NCBI GenBank assembly: GCA_038127535.1
Contig: JAYPHU010000004.1
Coordinates: 79,490-143,489 of the forward strand
Length of the DNA: 64,000 nt
Direction: 5' to 3'
Origin: JAYPHU01 sp038127535
Lineage (GTDB): Bacteria; Pseudomonadota; Alphaproteobacteria; Rhodospirillales; UBA2165
Shown in pieces: positions 19,711 to 28,482 of the stretch. The notes beneath the pieces were generated by a model. That model saw only the letters and a list, made by a program, of their open reading frames with translations. It made no database searches and was not told the DNA's origin. Made by a program: the position numbers and the translations under genes. The first letter of the stretch is position 1, and every line of letters starts with the position of its first letter.

Positions 19711-20097
19711 CTAATCGTCGGCGTCGTAGTAATAGTGCAGCTCGAACATCACGCAGCCCTTCTCTGACTTAAAGGGCCCGTGATAGACGCCGGGCGGCCG
19801 GCAGGCATAGGTCGGTGCGTGGAACTGTTCGCCGCCCTCGCCGTTTTCGTCATTGCCGACGATCAGGTCGCCTTCAACCAAGTACACCTCTTCCCAGTGG
19901 TCATGGACAAAGGGCGCGGTGGAATAGACGCCCGGCAGGATGCGCAGGAACCGGGACCGGCTGCCGGTCTTACCGTCCTCGTCCAGATCCGTGGTCAGGA
20001 CCTTTTGCTGCATGCCGGCGGGATAGCCCTCCGGCTCCTGCCAGCCCTCGTCCATGTCGAGGGGCAGAAATTCCAGATGGGGTTTGCCTTTGCCCAT
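19711..20097 (-). CDS. Single-domain cupin protein
   Basis: 128 residues with one cupin barrel: FVHDHWEEVYLVEGDL (motif 1, His-x-His-x3-Glu type) and PPGVYHGPFKSEKG (motif 2 His). Probably binds Fe or another divalent metal in the cytoplasm. It is the first gene of the cupin/HpaB-like/DUF2848 operon (13-base gap). Could be a small dioxygenase, isomerase or sensor; no activity can be assigned. Confidence 0.85.
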   Translation of the reverse strand: MGKGKPHLEFLPLDMDEGWQEPEGYPAGMQQKVLTTDLDEDGKTGSRSRFLRILPGVYSTAPFVHDHWEEVYLVEGDLIVGNDENGEGGEQFHAPTYACRPPGVYHGPFKSEKGCVMFELHYYYDADD

Positions 20098-20119
20098 AGT
20101 GTGTTCCTCTCGTTGGACC

Positions 20120-20200
20120 GGTGCCTGGAGCGGTGCCTGGCACCCGTCAAAAATAAGTCATTGAAATTACGTTGTTTTATATTCGCTGTTGCCAGGCACC
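20120..20200. repeat. REP-like palindromic element (GGTGCCTGGCA...TGCCAGGCACC)
   Basis: GGTGCCTGGAG (20120-20130), the palindrome GGTGCCTGGCACC (20132-20144) and an inverted copy TGCCAGGCACC followed by TTTT (20190-20204), spaced by an AT-rich core. Such GGTGCCTGGCACC-TTTT cassettes resemble REP elements mobilised by Y1-type transposases; no transposase is seen. Lies between the divergent cupin and UbiD-like genes. Confidence 0.45.
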
Positions 20201-20304
20201 TTTTCAAGGATTGGAATAGACCCGCGCGTCCGTTCCTTTTCTGGTAAATTAGATAAGTTACTTAGTTAATCAACTCAAAGCACAAGTTTCCACGGGAGGC
20301 GGCC

Positions 20305-20646
20305 ATGGCCCCGAAAAACACGCTGGATAAGGACCTTCGCGGATATCTGGAGACCAACAAGGATATCTTGACGGTAATCGACAAGCCGGTGTCCATCGAC
20401 GATATCGGCGCCCTGTCGGCGCAGAGCGAAGGGCCGATCTTATTCGAGAACATCAAGGAGCATCCCGGCCTCCGCCTTTGCGATATGCTGCTCAGCCCCG
20501 ACGGGGCCCGGCGGATCACCGATGTCGCGCCGGTACTAAGGCAGATTAATGACCGGCTCCGAGACTTGGCGGCTCGGCTGGTGGAGGGATCGGAAGATGC
20601 GTTGGACTTGATGCCGTCGAGCCTGGATGCCATAGCTTCCGCCTGA
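20305..20646 (+). CDS. Small protein resembling the UbiD N-terminal region only
   Basis: 113 residues. The first about 60 (KDLRGYLETNKDILTVIDKP, then EGPILFENIKEHPGLRLCDM) match the beginning of UbiD-family prenylated-FMN decarboxylases, but the remaining about 50 residues are helical and unlike UbiD, and no catalytic domain follows. GGGAGG sits 5 bases upstream of ATG, so it is probably translated. It may be a remnant of a deleted ubiD, or a stand-alone helper. Followed 23 bases later by an alpha/beta hydrolase on the same strand. Confidence 0.6.
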   Translation: MAPKNTLDKDLRGYLETNKDILTVIDKPVSIDDIGALSAQSEGPILFENIKEHPGLRLCDMLLSPDGARRITDVAPVLRQINDRLRDLAARLVEGSEDALDLMPSSLDAIASA

Positions 20647-20669
20647 TTAAGCAATCCTGGAGAGTTTCA

Positions 20670-21479
20670 TTGCCCACCAAGACCGTGAACGGTGCGACGC
20701 TCAACTATTCCGAAGCCGGCGCCGGAGAGCCTTTGGTTCTTCTCCATTGTTCGTCCAGCACATCCCGGCAATGGCGGGACCTGTGCGAGCTTCTGGCCGA
20801 AGATTTCCGCACCCTCGCCATCGACATGTACGGCTACGGCGGCACTAGCGACTGGTCCGGCGACACCAAAGACCTCCTCACGGACGAAGGCGATCTGATC
20901 CGCGCGATGACCGAGGATTGCCCGGACGGGTTTCACCTGCTGGGGCATTCCTATGGCGGCACCATCTGCATGCGTCTGGCGCTGGAATTCCCGGAGCGGC
21001 TGAAGAGCCTCACCTTGATTGAGCCCACCACGCCGTGGCTTTTAGACCCCCTGGCCGATAAGGCGGCTTACGACGAAATTTTCAAGACCGCGCACGAATT
21101 CCAGTCCGCCTTTGAGGCCGGTGACCCGGAACCGGGGATCGAATACTATTTCGACTATTGGAACGGACCGGGCGCGTGGCAGAGCGCCCTCGATGAGGTG
21201 CGGGCTTACTGTGTTAAGACCGCGGAGAAAACCTACCGGGAGTTTGATGTGATCCTGGACCCATCCCATCAGGTCGCGCCCTTGAACGCACTTTCCATGC
21301 CGTTGTTGTTGATCAGAGGTGAGATTACCCGTGCACCGGCCCGGCGGGTGACGGATATCATCCATGCCGCCCTGCCCCACTCGGCCCTCGTGGACATTCC
21401 CGGAGCGGGTCACATGTCGCCGATCACTCATGCAGATGAGGTGAATGAGGTCGTCGCGGGGTTTTTGCGGGGTTTGTGA
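20670..21479 (+). CDS. Alpha/beta-fold hydrolase
   Basis: 269 residues; LVLLHCSSSTSRQWRDL oxyanion loop, LLGHSYGGTICMRLALEFP nucleophile elbow (Ser), and GAGHMSPITHADEVN catalytic His. Close to the meta-cleavage-product hydrolase/haloperoxidase-like group, so it may cleave a ring-fission product or an ester. The start appears to be TTG at 20670 (TTGCCCACCAAG) with GGAGAG 6 bases upstream; no ATG is available nearby. In operon with the UbiD-like small protein. Confidence 0.88.
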   Translation: MPTKTVNGATLNYSEAGAGEPLVLLHCSSSTSRQWRDLCELLAEDFRTLAIDMYGYGGTSDWSGDTKDLLTDEGDLIRAMTEDCPDGFHLLGHSYGGTICMRLALEFPERLKSLTLIEPTTPWLLDPLADKAAYDEIFKTAHEFQSAFEAGDPEPGIEYYFDYWNGPGAWQSALDEVRAYCVKTAEKTYREFDVILDPSHQVAPLNALSMPLLLIRGEITRAPARRVTDIIHAALPHSALVDIPGAGHMSPITHADEVNEVVAGFLRGL

Positions 21480-21509
21480 GGACGAGCTTTTTTTACCGTC
21501 ATTATTTCT

Positions 21510-21605
21510 GCGTCATCCCCGACCCGCGAAGCGGTTGTCGGGGAACCATGCTAATTTCAAGGTGGATCCACGGGTTGAGCCCGTGGATGACGCATCATAT
21601 CCGTG
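21510..21605. repeat. Dispersed palindromic repeat, copy 1 (convergent gap)
   Basis: Contains CGTCATCCCCGAC, the nested hairpin CCCCGAC-CCGC-GAA-GCGG-TT-GTCGGGG, and CCACGGG-TTGAG-CCCGTGG followed by ATGACG. Shares the CGTCAT / CCACGGG...CCCGTGGAT pattern with copies at 46850-46946 and 56750-56875. It occupies the gap between two convergent genes, where it could also terminate transcription. Confidence 0.65.
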
Positions 21606-21611
21606 TTTGCG

Positions 21612-23525
21612 TCATCCCGAACGTCGCCCGGCGAGATAACTGGGCGTCAAACCAACTACCGCCAGGACGACGCCGATTCCGGTCAGGGTCAGGTTCGGCA
21701 TCACCATGCCGAAGCCGCCGAGCCCGGCGAGCACCCGCTGCCAGATCGCCAAGGGCGTCATGAAATGGGCCTCAATGGCGGCAGCCAGGGCGATCATGCC
21801 GACAATGGCGGAAGCGGTCGCGGTCAGCACCAGATGCACCGGCCCATCCATTAGGAGTTCCGGGCCCAACACAAAGGCGAACGGCACGACGAACGCCGCC
21901 AGGGCGAACTTCACCGCCTGCGCCGCGATATAGAGCGGATTGTCTTCGGCGATGGAGGCGGCGGCATACGCCGCCACTGCAACTGGCGGGGTCAGAGCCG
22001 ACATCACCGCGAAATAGAGAACAAACATATGAGCCGGCAGGACCGGCACCTTGAGCTGGGTCAGCAACGGCGCCATCAGAGCCGCCGCCAGAATATATGC
22101 GCTGGGCGTCGGCATCCCCATGCCCAGCACAATAGTGATCGCCGCCGCCAGCAATAGCGTCGGGATCATCTGCGCATCAGTAATCCCATAGACCACATGG
22201 GCGAATTTTCCCGCCAAGCCGGTCATGGTGATGCCGCCAATGATCAGACCGGCGGCGGCGCAGGCGCCCGCGACCGGCACCATCCGGTAGCAGGTCTCAC
22301 TCAGCACTTTCAGGATAGAGATCGGCCCGATTCGGGTCTCCGCCTTCAGGACCGAGACCGCCAGGATGGCGAGGCAGCCGAACACCGCCACCATGGTCGG
22401 CGTGTAGCCTTCCAGCAATGCAACGGTCAGCACCATCAGCGGTACAAAGAACATGCCCCCGTCTTTGAGGGTCGTCAGCAGCCGGGGGATCGCCGACGCG
22501 TCCATGGGCCGGAAACCCTGCCGGACGGAGCTGAAATGCACCTGGGCAAAGATGGAAACGTAATAGAGGATCGCCGGAATCAGGGCCGCAATCGCGATAT
22601 CCCGGTACTCGACGCCGGCGAAATCAACCATGATGAAGGCGGCGGTGCCCAGAACCGGGGGCACGATGCTGCCGCCCGTCGACGCCGCCACCTCGATGGC
22701 GCCGGCCGTGGCGCCGCGATAGCCCAGCCGCTTCATGATCGGGATGGTGATCGAGCCGGTGGTCACCACGTCGGAGGTCGGGCTGCCCGACACCATGCCG
22801 TACATGCCGGACGAAATGACCGCCACCTTGGCCGGACCGCCCGGCTGCTTACCGCTGATGGCGGCGGCGAAATTAAAGAAAAACTCCCCGCCGCCGCAGG
22901 CATGCAAAAGCGTGCCGAACATGACGAACATAAAGGCATAGGTCGCCGCCACCCGGAGGGGCAGGCCGAAAATCCCGTCGGTGGTGAACACCGTGATTTC
23001 AATGAAATGGGCGAAGCTGATCTCGCCGTGCTTCAAGACGCCGGACAGATGATCGCCGAACAGGTTATAGACAACGAAGATGATGACGATGGTGGTCAAG
23101 CCGAGCCCGGTTGTCCGGCGCGCAATCTCGATGGTCAGCAGGAACACCAGCGTGCCGAACACCATGTCCCAGGTGGTCAGCTCATCTAAGAGCACAATCC
23201 GGTCGACGATCTCCTGAGCATGAATAGCGAAATAGATGCCAACGGCGATGGACAGCGCCGCGAAGATCAAATCCAGGATGGACGGGTTGTCCGGGTCCGA
23301 ATCCTCGAACGCGCCGGTGGTCAGGAATGCCAGCGCCATCATGCCGGAGAAGAAAATCACCGCCAGGGTCCAGGGCGCGATGATCACCACCGTCGCCGCC
23401 GAGATGACATAGATGCCGACCGCTATCGCGAAGGGCGTAAATATCCAGTAGTACTTACCGTCGGGGCGGCGGCGCGCACCCACGGAGAACCAGGTCTTCA
23501 AGGAAAGTATTTTGCTGTCCGCCAC
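21612..23525 (-). CDS. TRAP transporter permease, fused small and large subunits (4TM/12TM), TAXI type
   Basis: 637-residue integral membrane protein. N-terminal part (about 1-130) has the small-subunit helices; the rest is the DctM-like large subunit: GGGEFFFNFAAAISGKQPGGP, GMYGMVSGSPTSDVVTTGSI, GSIVPPVLGTAAFIM and GMGMPTPSAYILAAALM are typical DctM motifs. GTG start. Works with the TAXI binding protein encoded upstream; imports a small organic anion with Na+. A terminator-like hairpin sits between the two genes. Confidence 0.93.
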   Translation of the reverse strand: MADSKILSLKTWFSVGARRRPDGKYYWIFTPFAIAVGIYVISAATVVIIAPWTLAVIFFSGMMALAFLTTGAFEDSDPDNPSILDLIFAALSIAVGIYFAIHAQEIVDRIVLLDELTTWDMVFGTLVFLLTIEIARRTTGLGLTTIVIIFVVYNLFGDHLSGVLKHGEISFAHFIEITVFTTDGIFGLPLRVAATYAFMFVMFGTLLHACGGGEFFFNFAAAISGKQPGGPAKVAVISSGMYGMVSGSPTSDVVTTGSITIPIMKRLGYRGATAGAIEVAASTGGSIVPPVLGTAAFIMVDFAGVEYRDIAIAALIPAILYYVSIFAQVHFSSVRQGFRPMDASAIPRLLTTLKDGGMFFVPLMVLTVALLEGYTPTMVAVFGCLAILAVSVLKAETRIGPISILKVLSETCYRMVPVAGACAAAGLIIGGITMTGLAGKFAHVVYGITDAQMIPTLLLAAAITIVLGMGMPTPSAYILAAALMAPLLTQLKVPVLPAHMFVLYFAVMSALTPPVAVAAYAAASIAEDNPLYIAAQAVKFALAAFVVPFAFVLGPELLMDGPVHLVLTATASAIVGMIALAAAIEAHFMTPLAIWQRVLAGLGGFGMVMPNLTLTGIGVVLAVVGLTPSYLAGRRSG

Positions 23526-23543
23526 TGCCGGCTCTTATGAGGT

Positions 23544-23574
23544 AAAAAGGGAGTACAGGTCGCCCCGCACTCCC
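23544..23574 (-). terminator. Rho-independent-type hairpin between TAXI binding protein and TRAP permease
   Basis: Minus-strand RNA: GGGAGT-g-CGGG-gcga-CCTG-t-ACTCCC followed by TTTTT (bases 23548-23544). About 10 paired bases with one mismatch. It lies after the binding-protein gene and before the permease, so it would reduce permease relative to binding protein. Confidence 0.6.
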
Positions 23575-23601
23575 AAATTATACCGTCCAAAAGGTGATCG
23601 C

Positions 23602-24600
23602 TTACATGATCCCTTTTTCTTTGAAGTACTTGGCGGCGCCCGGGTGATGCGGCGCAACACCGGGGGAGGCCAGAACCTTCTCCGTCGCAGTCTTTTTGAT
23701 CAGACGGTGAGACTTGTTCTTGAACTCTTCGATCTGCTCGACCATCGCTTTTGTGATAGTGTAGGCGAGCTTTTCGTCCATGTTCGCATTCACGACAACA
23801 ACCGCGCCGATGCAGACACCGTTGACAGCGCCGGGCGACCACTTGTATTCGCCGGCCTTGATGCCGCAGGGCGCGCCGCCGAACTGCTTGGCAACATTGC
23901 TCGCCACACCGATCGGAATATCAACCAGCACCGGGCTGACACCCTTAGCGATCTCCCGGATCCGCGGGTGGTTGTAGGCGATGCCGAAGTTCACTACGTC
24001 GATTCGGCGATCCAGCGCCAGCGAAACCAGCTCCTTGGAGGCGGCGTGGACGACTTGACCGCCCCAACCTTCAATCGCCGTTTTGGTAGCACCCATCTGG
24101 GCCATGACGGCTTCACTGACATTGCTGTCCATATTGCCGCGGCGATTGATGCCGACCCGCATCGGAATTTTCTTGTTCACGATGTCGGAGAAGCTCTTGA
24201 TGCCGTGTTTATCAGCAAATGACTTGGCAACCAGGATGTGGGTCAGCTGGAACCGGGATTCCGGCGTATACACCCGGAACAGGGTGCGGACATTGGTGAG
24301 GCCCGTCTTAAAGGGCGCGGTGCCTTTGACGGCGGCGCTCAGCTCGCCATCGGTGGCCAGACCCATCGGCACCTTGCCGCGGGACACCAGCGGCACATTG
24401 GCCAGACCGCCGGAAGAGGTTTGATAGGTCACCGTCGAACCGGGATGCGCCTTGGCGATCGCGGCGTCAATGCCGCCGCCGATGCGGGACCACAGTCCCC
24501 CGGGGCTCGCACCCGACAGGGTCAGATTATATTTCTGGGCTTCGGCCGGCAGCGCCGCAAGAGTCGCCAGGGCCAGGGTCGCAACAAAGAGCTTTTTCAT
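23602..24600 (-). CDS. TAXI-family TRAP transporter solute-binding protein
   Basis: 332 residues with Sec signal peptide (MKKLFVATLALATLAALPAEAQ, cleaved about residue 21). TAXI landmarks: LSGASPGGLWSRIGGGIDAAI, VTYQTSSGGLANVPLVSRGKV and MGLATDGELS. Periplasmic ligand capture for the fused TRAP permease downstream. Related TAXI proteins bind glutamate or other carboxylates; ligand unknown here. Preceded by GGAGGAA ribosome site. Next to the marR-type gene. Confidence 0.92.
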   Translation of the reverse strand: MKKLFVATLALATLAALPAEAQKYNLTLSGASPGGLWSRIGGGIDAAIAKAHPGSTVTYQTSSGGLANVPLVSRGKVPMGLATDGELSAAVKGTAPFKTGLTNVRTLFRVYTPESRFQLTHILVAKSFADKHGIKSFSDIVNKKIPMRVGINRRGNMDSNVSEAVMAQMGATKTAIEGWGGQVVHAASKELVSLALDRRIDVVNFGIAYNHPRIREIAKGVSPVLVDIPIGVASNVAKQFGGAPCGIKAGEYKWSPGAVNGVCIGAVVVVNANMDEKLAYTITKAMVEQIEEFKNKSHRLIKKTATEKVLASPGVAPHHPGAAKYFKEKGIM

Positions 24601-24680
24601 GAATTCCTCCCATTAGCTCAAATATTTACGTTGATCGGATGTTAGTTCAGTGGCCGAAATAAAGCAAATGAGTATGCGGC

Positions 24681-25172
24681 CTAGCGCGCGGATTTTCGGC
24701 CATTTTGGCTGTCCTTCAGATTGCTGCGCACCTTGTTGATCAGGGCCTTGAATTGCCGCGCCTCCGCGCCCTTTAGCCCGCGCCCGGCAATTTCATTCAC
24801 CTCCAAAGCATACGGGATGAGCTTGCCCTCCAAGCCCCGGCCCTTCGGCGTGAGATAAATATTATAGGCGCGCCGGTCCGTGGTGCTGCGCCTACGCCGC
24901 ACGATGCCCTGTTTTTCCATGCGGAGAAGCGCGCTCTGGGTGGTTGGCTCCGTGGTGTTGACCCGGTCGCTGAGTTCCCGCTGGCTTAGGCCTTCCTCCA
25001 GCCACAAGACCCGCAGCAAGAACCATTGGGCAGTGGAGATGCCGTGTTCCTGCAGGCGCGCGCGCAGCTCTTTCTGCAGGAGCATCATCGTGTCCCGGAT
25101 CAGAAAGCCGATGCTCTGCGACGGCGGCAGCGGCGATTTTTGATCTTTTGTGCCTTTGGCGGCCCGGGGCAT
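24681..25172 (-). CDS. MarR-family transcriptional regulator
   Basis: 163 residues with winged helix: LRARLQEHGISTAQWFLLRV, GLSQRELSDRVNTTEPTTQS (recognition helix) and RRRRSTTDRRAYNIYLTPKG (wing). MarR proteins bind 16-20 bp palindromes as dimers and often respond to phenolic or aromatic acids. An AT-rich palindrome (25197-25212) lies just upstream of its start, and a 15-bp identical copy lies in front of tctC at 35684, so it may control both itself and the catabolic modules. Confidence 0.92.
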   Translation of the reverse strand: MPRAAKGTKDQKSPLPPSQSIGFLIRDTMMLLQKELRARLQEHGISTAQWFLLRVLWLEEGLSQRELSDRVNTTEPTTQSALLRMEKQGIVRRRRSTTDRRAYNIYLTPKGRGLEGKLIPYALEVNEIAGRGLKGAEARQFKALINKVRSNLKDSQNGRKSAR

Positions 25173-25196
25173 CCTTGACTCCTTTTCCCTCCGGAA

Positions 25197-25212
25197 AACT
25201 ATGAATTCTAAC
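25197..25212. promoter_or_regulatory. Putative MarR operator upstream of marR
   Basis: AACTATGAATTCTAA, centred on GAATTC, 25-40 bases before the marR start. The same 15 bases occur upstream of tctC (35684-35698). Confidence 0.45.
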
Positions 25213-25351
25213 TTATTTCAGGGGCGTGCGGCATGCCACCATAAAGTATGAATGAGTGCCGCGCCGTACACCGTACCTCCAAGAATCTGCTGGATTAATC
25301 CCTGTGCCGGACTATTAATGCCCCCTCAAACGACCAGGAAGATGATTAAAA

Positions 25352-26461
25352 ATGGCTGTCAGTGAAGACCAAATTCGCGAGGTGCTCTCGACCCTTATCC
25401 CCGAAGGCGACGACCGGGATATCGTCTCCGCTGGACTTGTGTCCGGCATTGCCCAGCGGGACGGGATGATCCAGGTGTCGATCGAGACCACGCCGGACCG
25501 GGTGCCGGAGATGGAACAGGTGCGCCAGGCCGCCGAACAGGCGCTTAAGGGTCTGGAGGGTGTGAAGAACGCCACCGCTGTCCTCACCGCCGAGAAACCT
25601 CAAGCCCAGCCGCAACAACAAGGCCCTCATCAGGGACACCAGCATCAACAACCGGGTCCACAGGGTGTGCCGGGCGTCAAAGCACTGATCGCCGTGGCTT
25701 CCGGCAAGGGCGGCGTCGGCAAATCCACCACCACCGTCAATCTGGCGCTCGCTCTGGCGTCTCTGGGAAATAAAGTCGGCATCCTGGATGCGGATATTTA
25801 CGGCCCGTCTATCCCGCGCATGATGGGCGTCACCGAGCAACCGTCCCAGACCCAGAACAACACCCTGCTGCCGCCATCCAGTTATGGCGTCAAATGTATG
25901 TCCATGGGCATGCTGGTGGACGAGGAAGAGCCGGTAATCTGGCGTGGGCCGATGGTCATGGGCGCGCTACAGCAAATGCTGACCGAGGTGGAGTGGGGTG
26001 AATTGGACGTTCTGGTGATCGACATGCCGCCGGGCACGGGCGATGCGCAGCTCACCCTCGCCCAGCAGACCAAGCTCACCGGCGCGGTGATCGTTTCCAC
26101 CCCGCAGGACATTGCGTTACTGGACGCCCGCAAGGGCCTCAACATGTTCCGCAAGGTCAACGTGCCTATCCTCGGCATCGTCGAGAACATGAGCTATTTC
26201 GTCTGCCCGAAATGCGGCGAGGAATCCCACATCTTTGCTCATGGCGGGGCGCAGGCGACGGCGGAGAAATACGACGTGCCTTTCCTAGGCGCGGTGCCGC
26301 TGGACATGGAAATCCGGGAAACCTCCGACAAGGGCCAGCCCATCGTTGTCTCCAAAAGCGACAGCCCCCACGCCCAGGCCTATATGTGGATTGCCGAGAA
26401 CGTCCAGGACGGCATCTCGACCGAACTGGAAAAGACCGGCCCGAACATCAGCTTTGAGTAG
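25352..26461 (+). CDS. apbC: Mrp/NBP35-family P-loop ATPase (Fe-S cluster carrier)
   Basis: 369 residues. N-terminal MIP18/DUF59-like domain (about 1-95; VLSTLIPEGDDRDIVSAGL), a Gln/His/Pro-rich linker (about 98-118; QQQGPHQGHQHQQPG), then the deviant Walker A ATPase: SGKGGVGKSTTTVNLALAL, LDADIYGPSIPRMMG, and FVCPKCGEE with the CxxC that holds a bridging [4Fe-4S]. Delivers Fe-S clusters to apo-proteins in the cytoplasm; relevant to the Rieske enzymes nearby though it is probably a housekeeping gene. Divergent from marR. Confidence 0.95.
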   Translation: MAVSEDQIREVLSTLIPEGDDRDIVSAGLVSGIAQRDGMIQVSIETTPDRVPEMEQVRQAAEQALKGLEGVKNATAVLTAEKPQAQPQQQGPHQGHQHQQPGPQGVPGVKALIAVASGKGGVGKSTTTVNLALALASLGNKVGILDADIYGPSIPRMMGVTEQPSQTQNNTLLPPSSYGVKCMSMGMLVDEEEPVIWRGPMVMGALQQMLTEVEWGELDVLVIDMPPGTGDAQLTLAQQTKLTGAVIVSTPQDIALLDARKGLNMFRKVNVPILGIVENMSYFVCPKCGEESHIFAHGGAQATAEKYDVPFLGAVPLDMEIRETSDKGQPIVVSKSDSPHAQAYMWIAENVQDGISTELEKTGPNISFE

Positions 26462-26464
26462 AGG

Positions 26465-27460
26465 CTAAACCTTAAACGCCGATAGCGATTCCTTGGCGAA
26501 CAGGTCTTCCGGCGTCAGTTTGCGCCGGGTCACCCCTTGCTCGTCGCAATATTGCAGGAACGTCTCCAGGGTCGGGCGGTTGTTCTCGATCCCGTAGGGC
26601 CAATAGTCGCCATGGGGAAAGAACTCCCGGCTCATCTTCTCGAATGAGTCAGGCATCCACGGGAACGGAATGCGCGACACGTTAATGTCGGAGAGGCGCT
26701 CCACCATTTTGGCCTTGGCTTCCTCGAAGGCGGTCAGCAGGTTCATGGCGATCCAAGGATTTTGTTCATAGACCTCCCGCTTGATCGCCACGGTGTGCAT
26801 GATCGGATAGACCCCGGTGCGGCGGAAGTATTCCAATTCCACCTCCGGATAGTTGGGCATCAGACGCTGCATCTTGCCGTCATTGGCCAAGAACGCATCC
26901 GGCGGCCGGGCGGAGATCACAGCGTCCAACTCGCCGGCCAGCAGCAGATCGGTCAGAGACTGGTCCTGCACCTCTGAATACTTGATCCCGTCGGGCAGCT
27001 TGGCCTTGCCCATTTCCTTGCGGCCGGGTTCGTTCACACCGCCCTGCACCCACTCCACACTGTCCAGCGGCGCGCCACCTTCATGATGCAGCCAGCCCCG
27101 CGCATAAACCGTGGCGGTCTGGGTCCATTCCGGCACGCCGATGCGCCCGCCCTTCAAGTCGGCGGCCGTTTTGATCTTGCCGTCGGTACGGATGTAAAAG
27201 GCGGAGTGCCGGAACATGCGCGACACGAACACCGGGATGCCGACGATGGGCGAGTTTTCCAATGACCGCAGCGAGCAGAACTTGGCGAAGGACAGTTCCG
27301 AGACCTCCCACTCATAGGCGTTGGCGAAACGAAAGAAGGTCTCCTCCACCTGGAAATTCAGGAAGGTCAGGTCGATGCCCTTGGGCTTCACCCGGCCGAA
27401 CATCATGTCCCGGACATGGTCGTAGTCTTCGATGGCGAGGGTCAGAGATAAATTGCTCAC
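26465..27460 (-). CDS. 4,5-dihydroxyphthalate decarboxylase-like protein (PBP-like fold, no signal peptide)
   Basis: 331 residues. Begins MSNLSLTLAIEDYDHVRDMM without signal peptide, unlike ABC binding proteins, and matches the 4,5-dihydroxyphthalate decarboxylase (Pht5) family: FLNFQVEETFFRF, EWEVSELSFAKF, IGVPEWTQTATVYARG, YPIMHTVAIKREV. Such proteins decarboxylate dihydroxy-aromatic acids in the cytoplasm, but the group also includes uncharacterised members. Last gene of the long minus-strand module A operon. A paralogue lies at 50482-51471. Confidence 0.85.
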   Translation of the reverse strand: MSNLSLTLAIEDYDHVRDMMFGRVKPKGIDLTFLNFQVEETFFRFANAYEWEVSELSFAKFCSLRSLENSPIVGIPVFVSRMFRHSAFYIRTDGKIKTAADLKGGRIGVPEWTQTATVYARGWLHHEGGAPLDSVEWVQGGVNEPGRKEMGKAKLPDGIKYSEVQDQSLTDLLLAGELDAVISARPPDAFLANDGKMQRLMPNYPEVELEYFRRTGVYPIMHTVAIKREVYEQNPWIAMNLLTAFEEAKAKMVERLSDINVSRIPFPWMPDSFEKMSREFFPHGDYWPYGIENNRPTLETFLQYCDEQGVTRRKLTPEDLFAKESLSAFKV

Positions 27461-27478
27461 GGATAGCTCCCCTGTGCT

Positions 27479-28471
27479 TTAGTAATTGGCGTTGCCTGTT
27501 AGGCGTTTGACCGCTTCGATCATGGCGTCCGGCGTGGCCTTGCCCTGGCCGGCGATATCCAGCGCGCTGCCATGGGCCACGGATGAAAACAGGATGGGCG
27601 TGCCGATGGACATGCCGGCGGTCGAATGCCGGGCCAGCAGCTTGGCCGGAATATGGCCTTGGTCGTGCAGCATGACGATGAACGCGTCATAGCCGTCCAT
27701 ATGCAGGATCAAATCCGCCGCGCCCGGCCCCTCGACATCAATGCCGGCGGCCTGCTTGGCCTTGATGGCGGGCTCGATGATCTCGGTTTCTTCCGACCCG
27801 AACAGCCCGCCTTCACTGGCGTGGGGGTTGAGCCCCGCCACCATGATCCTGGGCTTGTCGATGCCGATGCGGACCAGCGTGTCGTGGACCGAGCCGATGA
27901 CATGCTTCACCCGGTCTTCGGTGATCAGGTCCAGAGATTGGCGGACAGAGGAATGCAGCGTGCAATGGGCGATGCGAAACTTGTCGAAGCAGACCATCAG
28001 GAACCCGTCTTCCGGGGCCAGGCCGGTCTGGCGCGCGACGAAGGACGGATAGCCGTCGAACTCGATCCCGGCCATATGGACGGCGGTTTCCGTCTGCGGG
28101 GCGGAGACCACGGCGTCCACGTCTTTGTCGAGTGCCGCGCGAATGGTGGCGGCGGCGCAGTCCACGGCAGCCTTGCCATTGTCGCCGTTGACCTCGCCGA
28201 TCTTCAGGTCTTTGTTGCCGAACAGATCGAGGGAAATTTGCTTCACGCCGGGCTTGTCCCAATCCACCTCGCCCACTGTGTCGTATGGATCAAGATCGAT
28301 CTCGATCCCGCAGGAAGACGCGTGCGCCGCCAGCACCTTCGGATCGCCGAAGATCAGCGGCCGGCTGATCCCGGTGACCGCGTCGGAGAGTGCGGCCTTC
28401 ATGCAAAGTTCGGGGCCGATGCCGGCGGGGTCGCCGCAGGCCAGCGCAACGATGGGCAGATCAGCGGACAC
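27479..28471 (-). CDS. PdxA-family dehydrogenase (4-hydroxythreonine-4-phosphate dehydrogenase-like)
   Basis: 330 residues; LACGDPAGIGPELCMKA (family N-terminus), GGLFGSEETEIIEPAI with the preceding GLNPHASE, and MLHDQGHIPAKLL are PdxA signatures; metal-binding histidines are present. The HDQGHIP variant rather than HDQGLP suggests a catabolic PdxA-like enzyme (as in phthalate or threonate clusters) instead of pyridoxine synthesis. In this operon it would be the NAD-dependent dehydrogenase that rearomatises a cis-dihydrodiol-carboxylate formed by the Rieske oxygenase. That role is inferred from context. Confidence 0.88.
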   Translation of the reverse strand: MSADLPIVALACGDPAGIGPELCMKAALSDAVTGISRPLIFGDPKVLAAHASSCGIEIDLDPYDTVGEVDWDKPGVKQISLDLFGNKDLKIGEVNGDNGKAAVDCAAATIRAALDKDVDAVVSAPQTETAVHMAGIEFDGYPSFVARQTGLAPEDGFLMVCFDKFRIAHCTLHSSVRQSLDLITEDRVKHVIGSVHDTLVRIGIDKPRIMVAGLNPHASEGGLFGSEETEIIEPAIKAKQAAGIDVEGPGAADLILHMDGYDAFIVMLHDQGHIPAKLLARHSTAGMSIGTPILFSSVAHGSALDIAGQGKATPDAMIEAVKRLTGNANY

Positions 28472-28482
28472 GCTTATCTGGC

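Noticed and set aside
26465..27460. ABC transporter binding protein for the decarboxylase-like gene
   Set aside because: No signal peptide and no ABC genes nearby; its motifs fit the dihydroxyphthalate decarboxylase family better.
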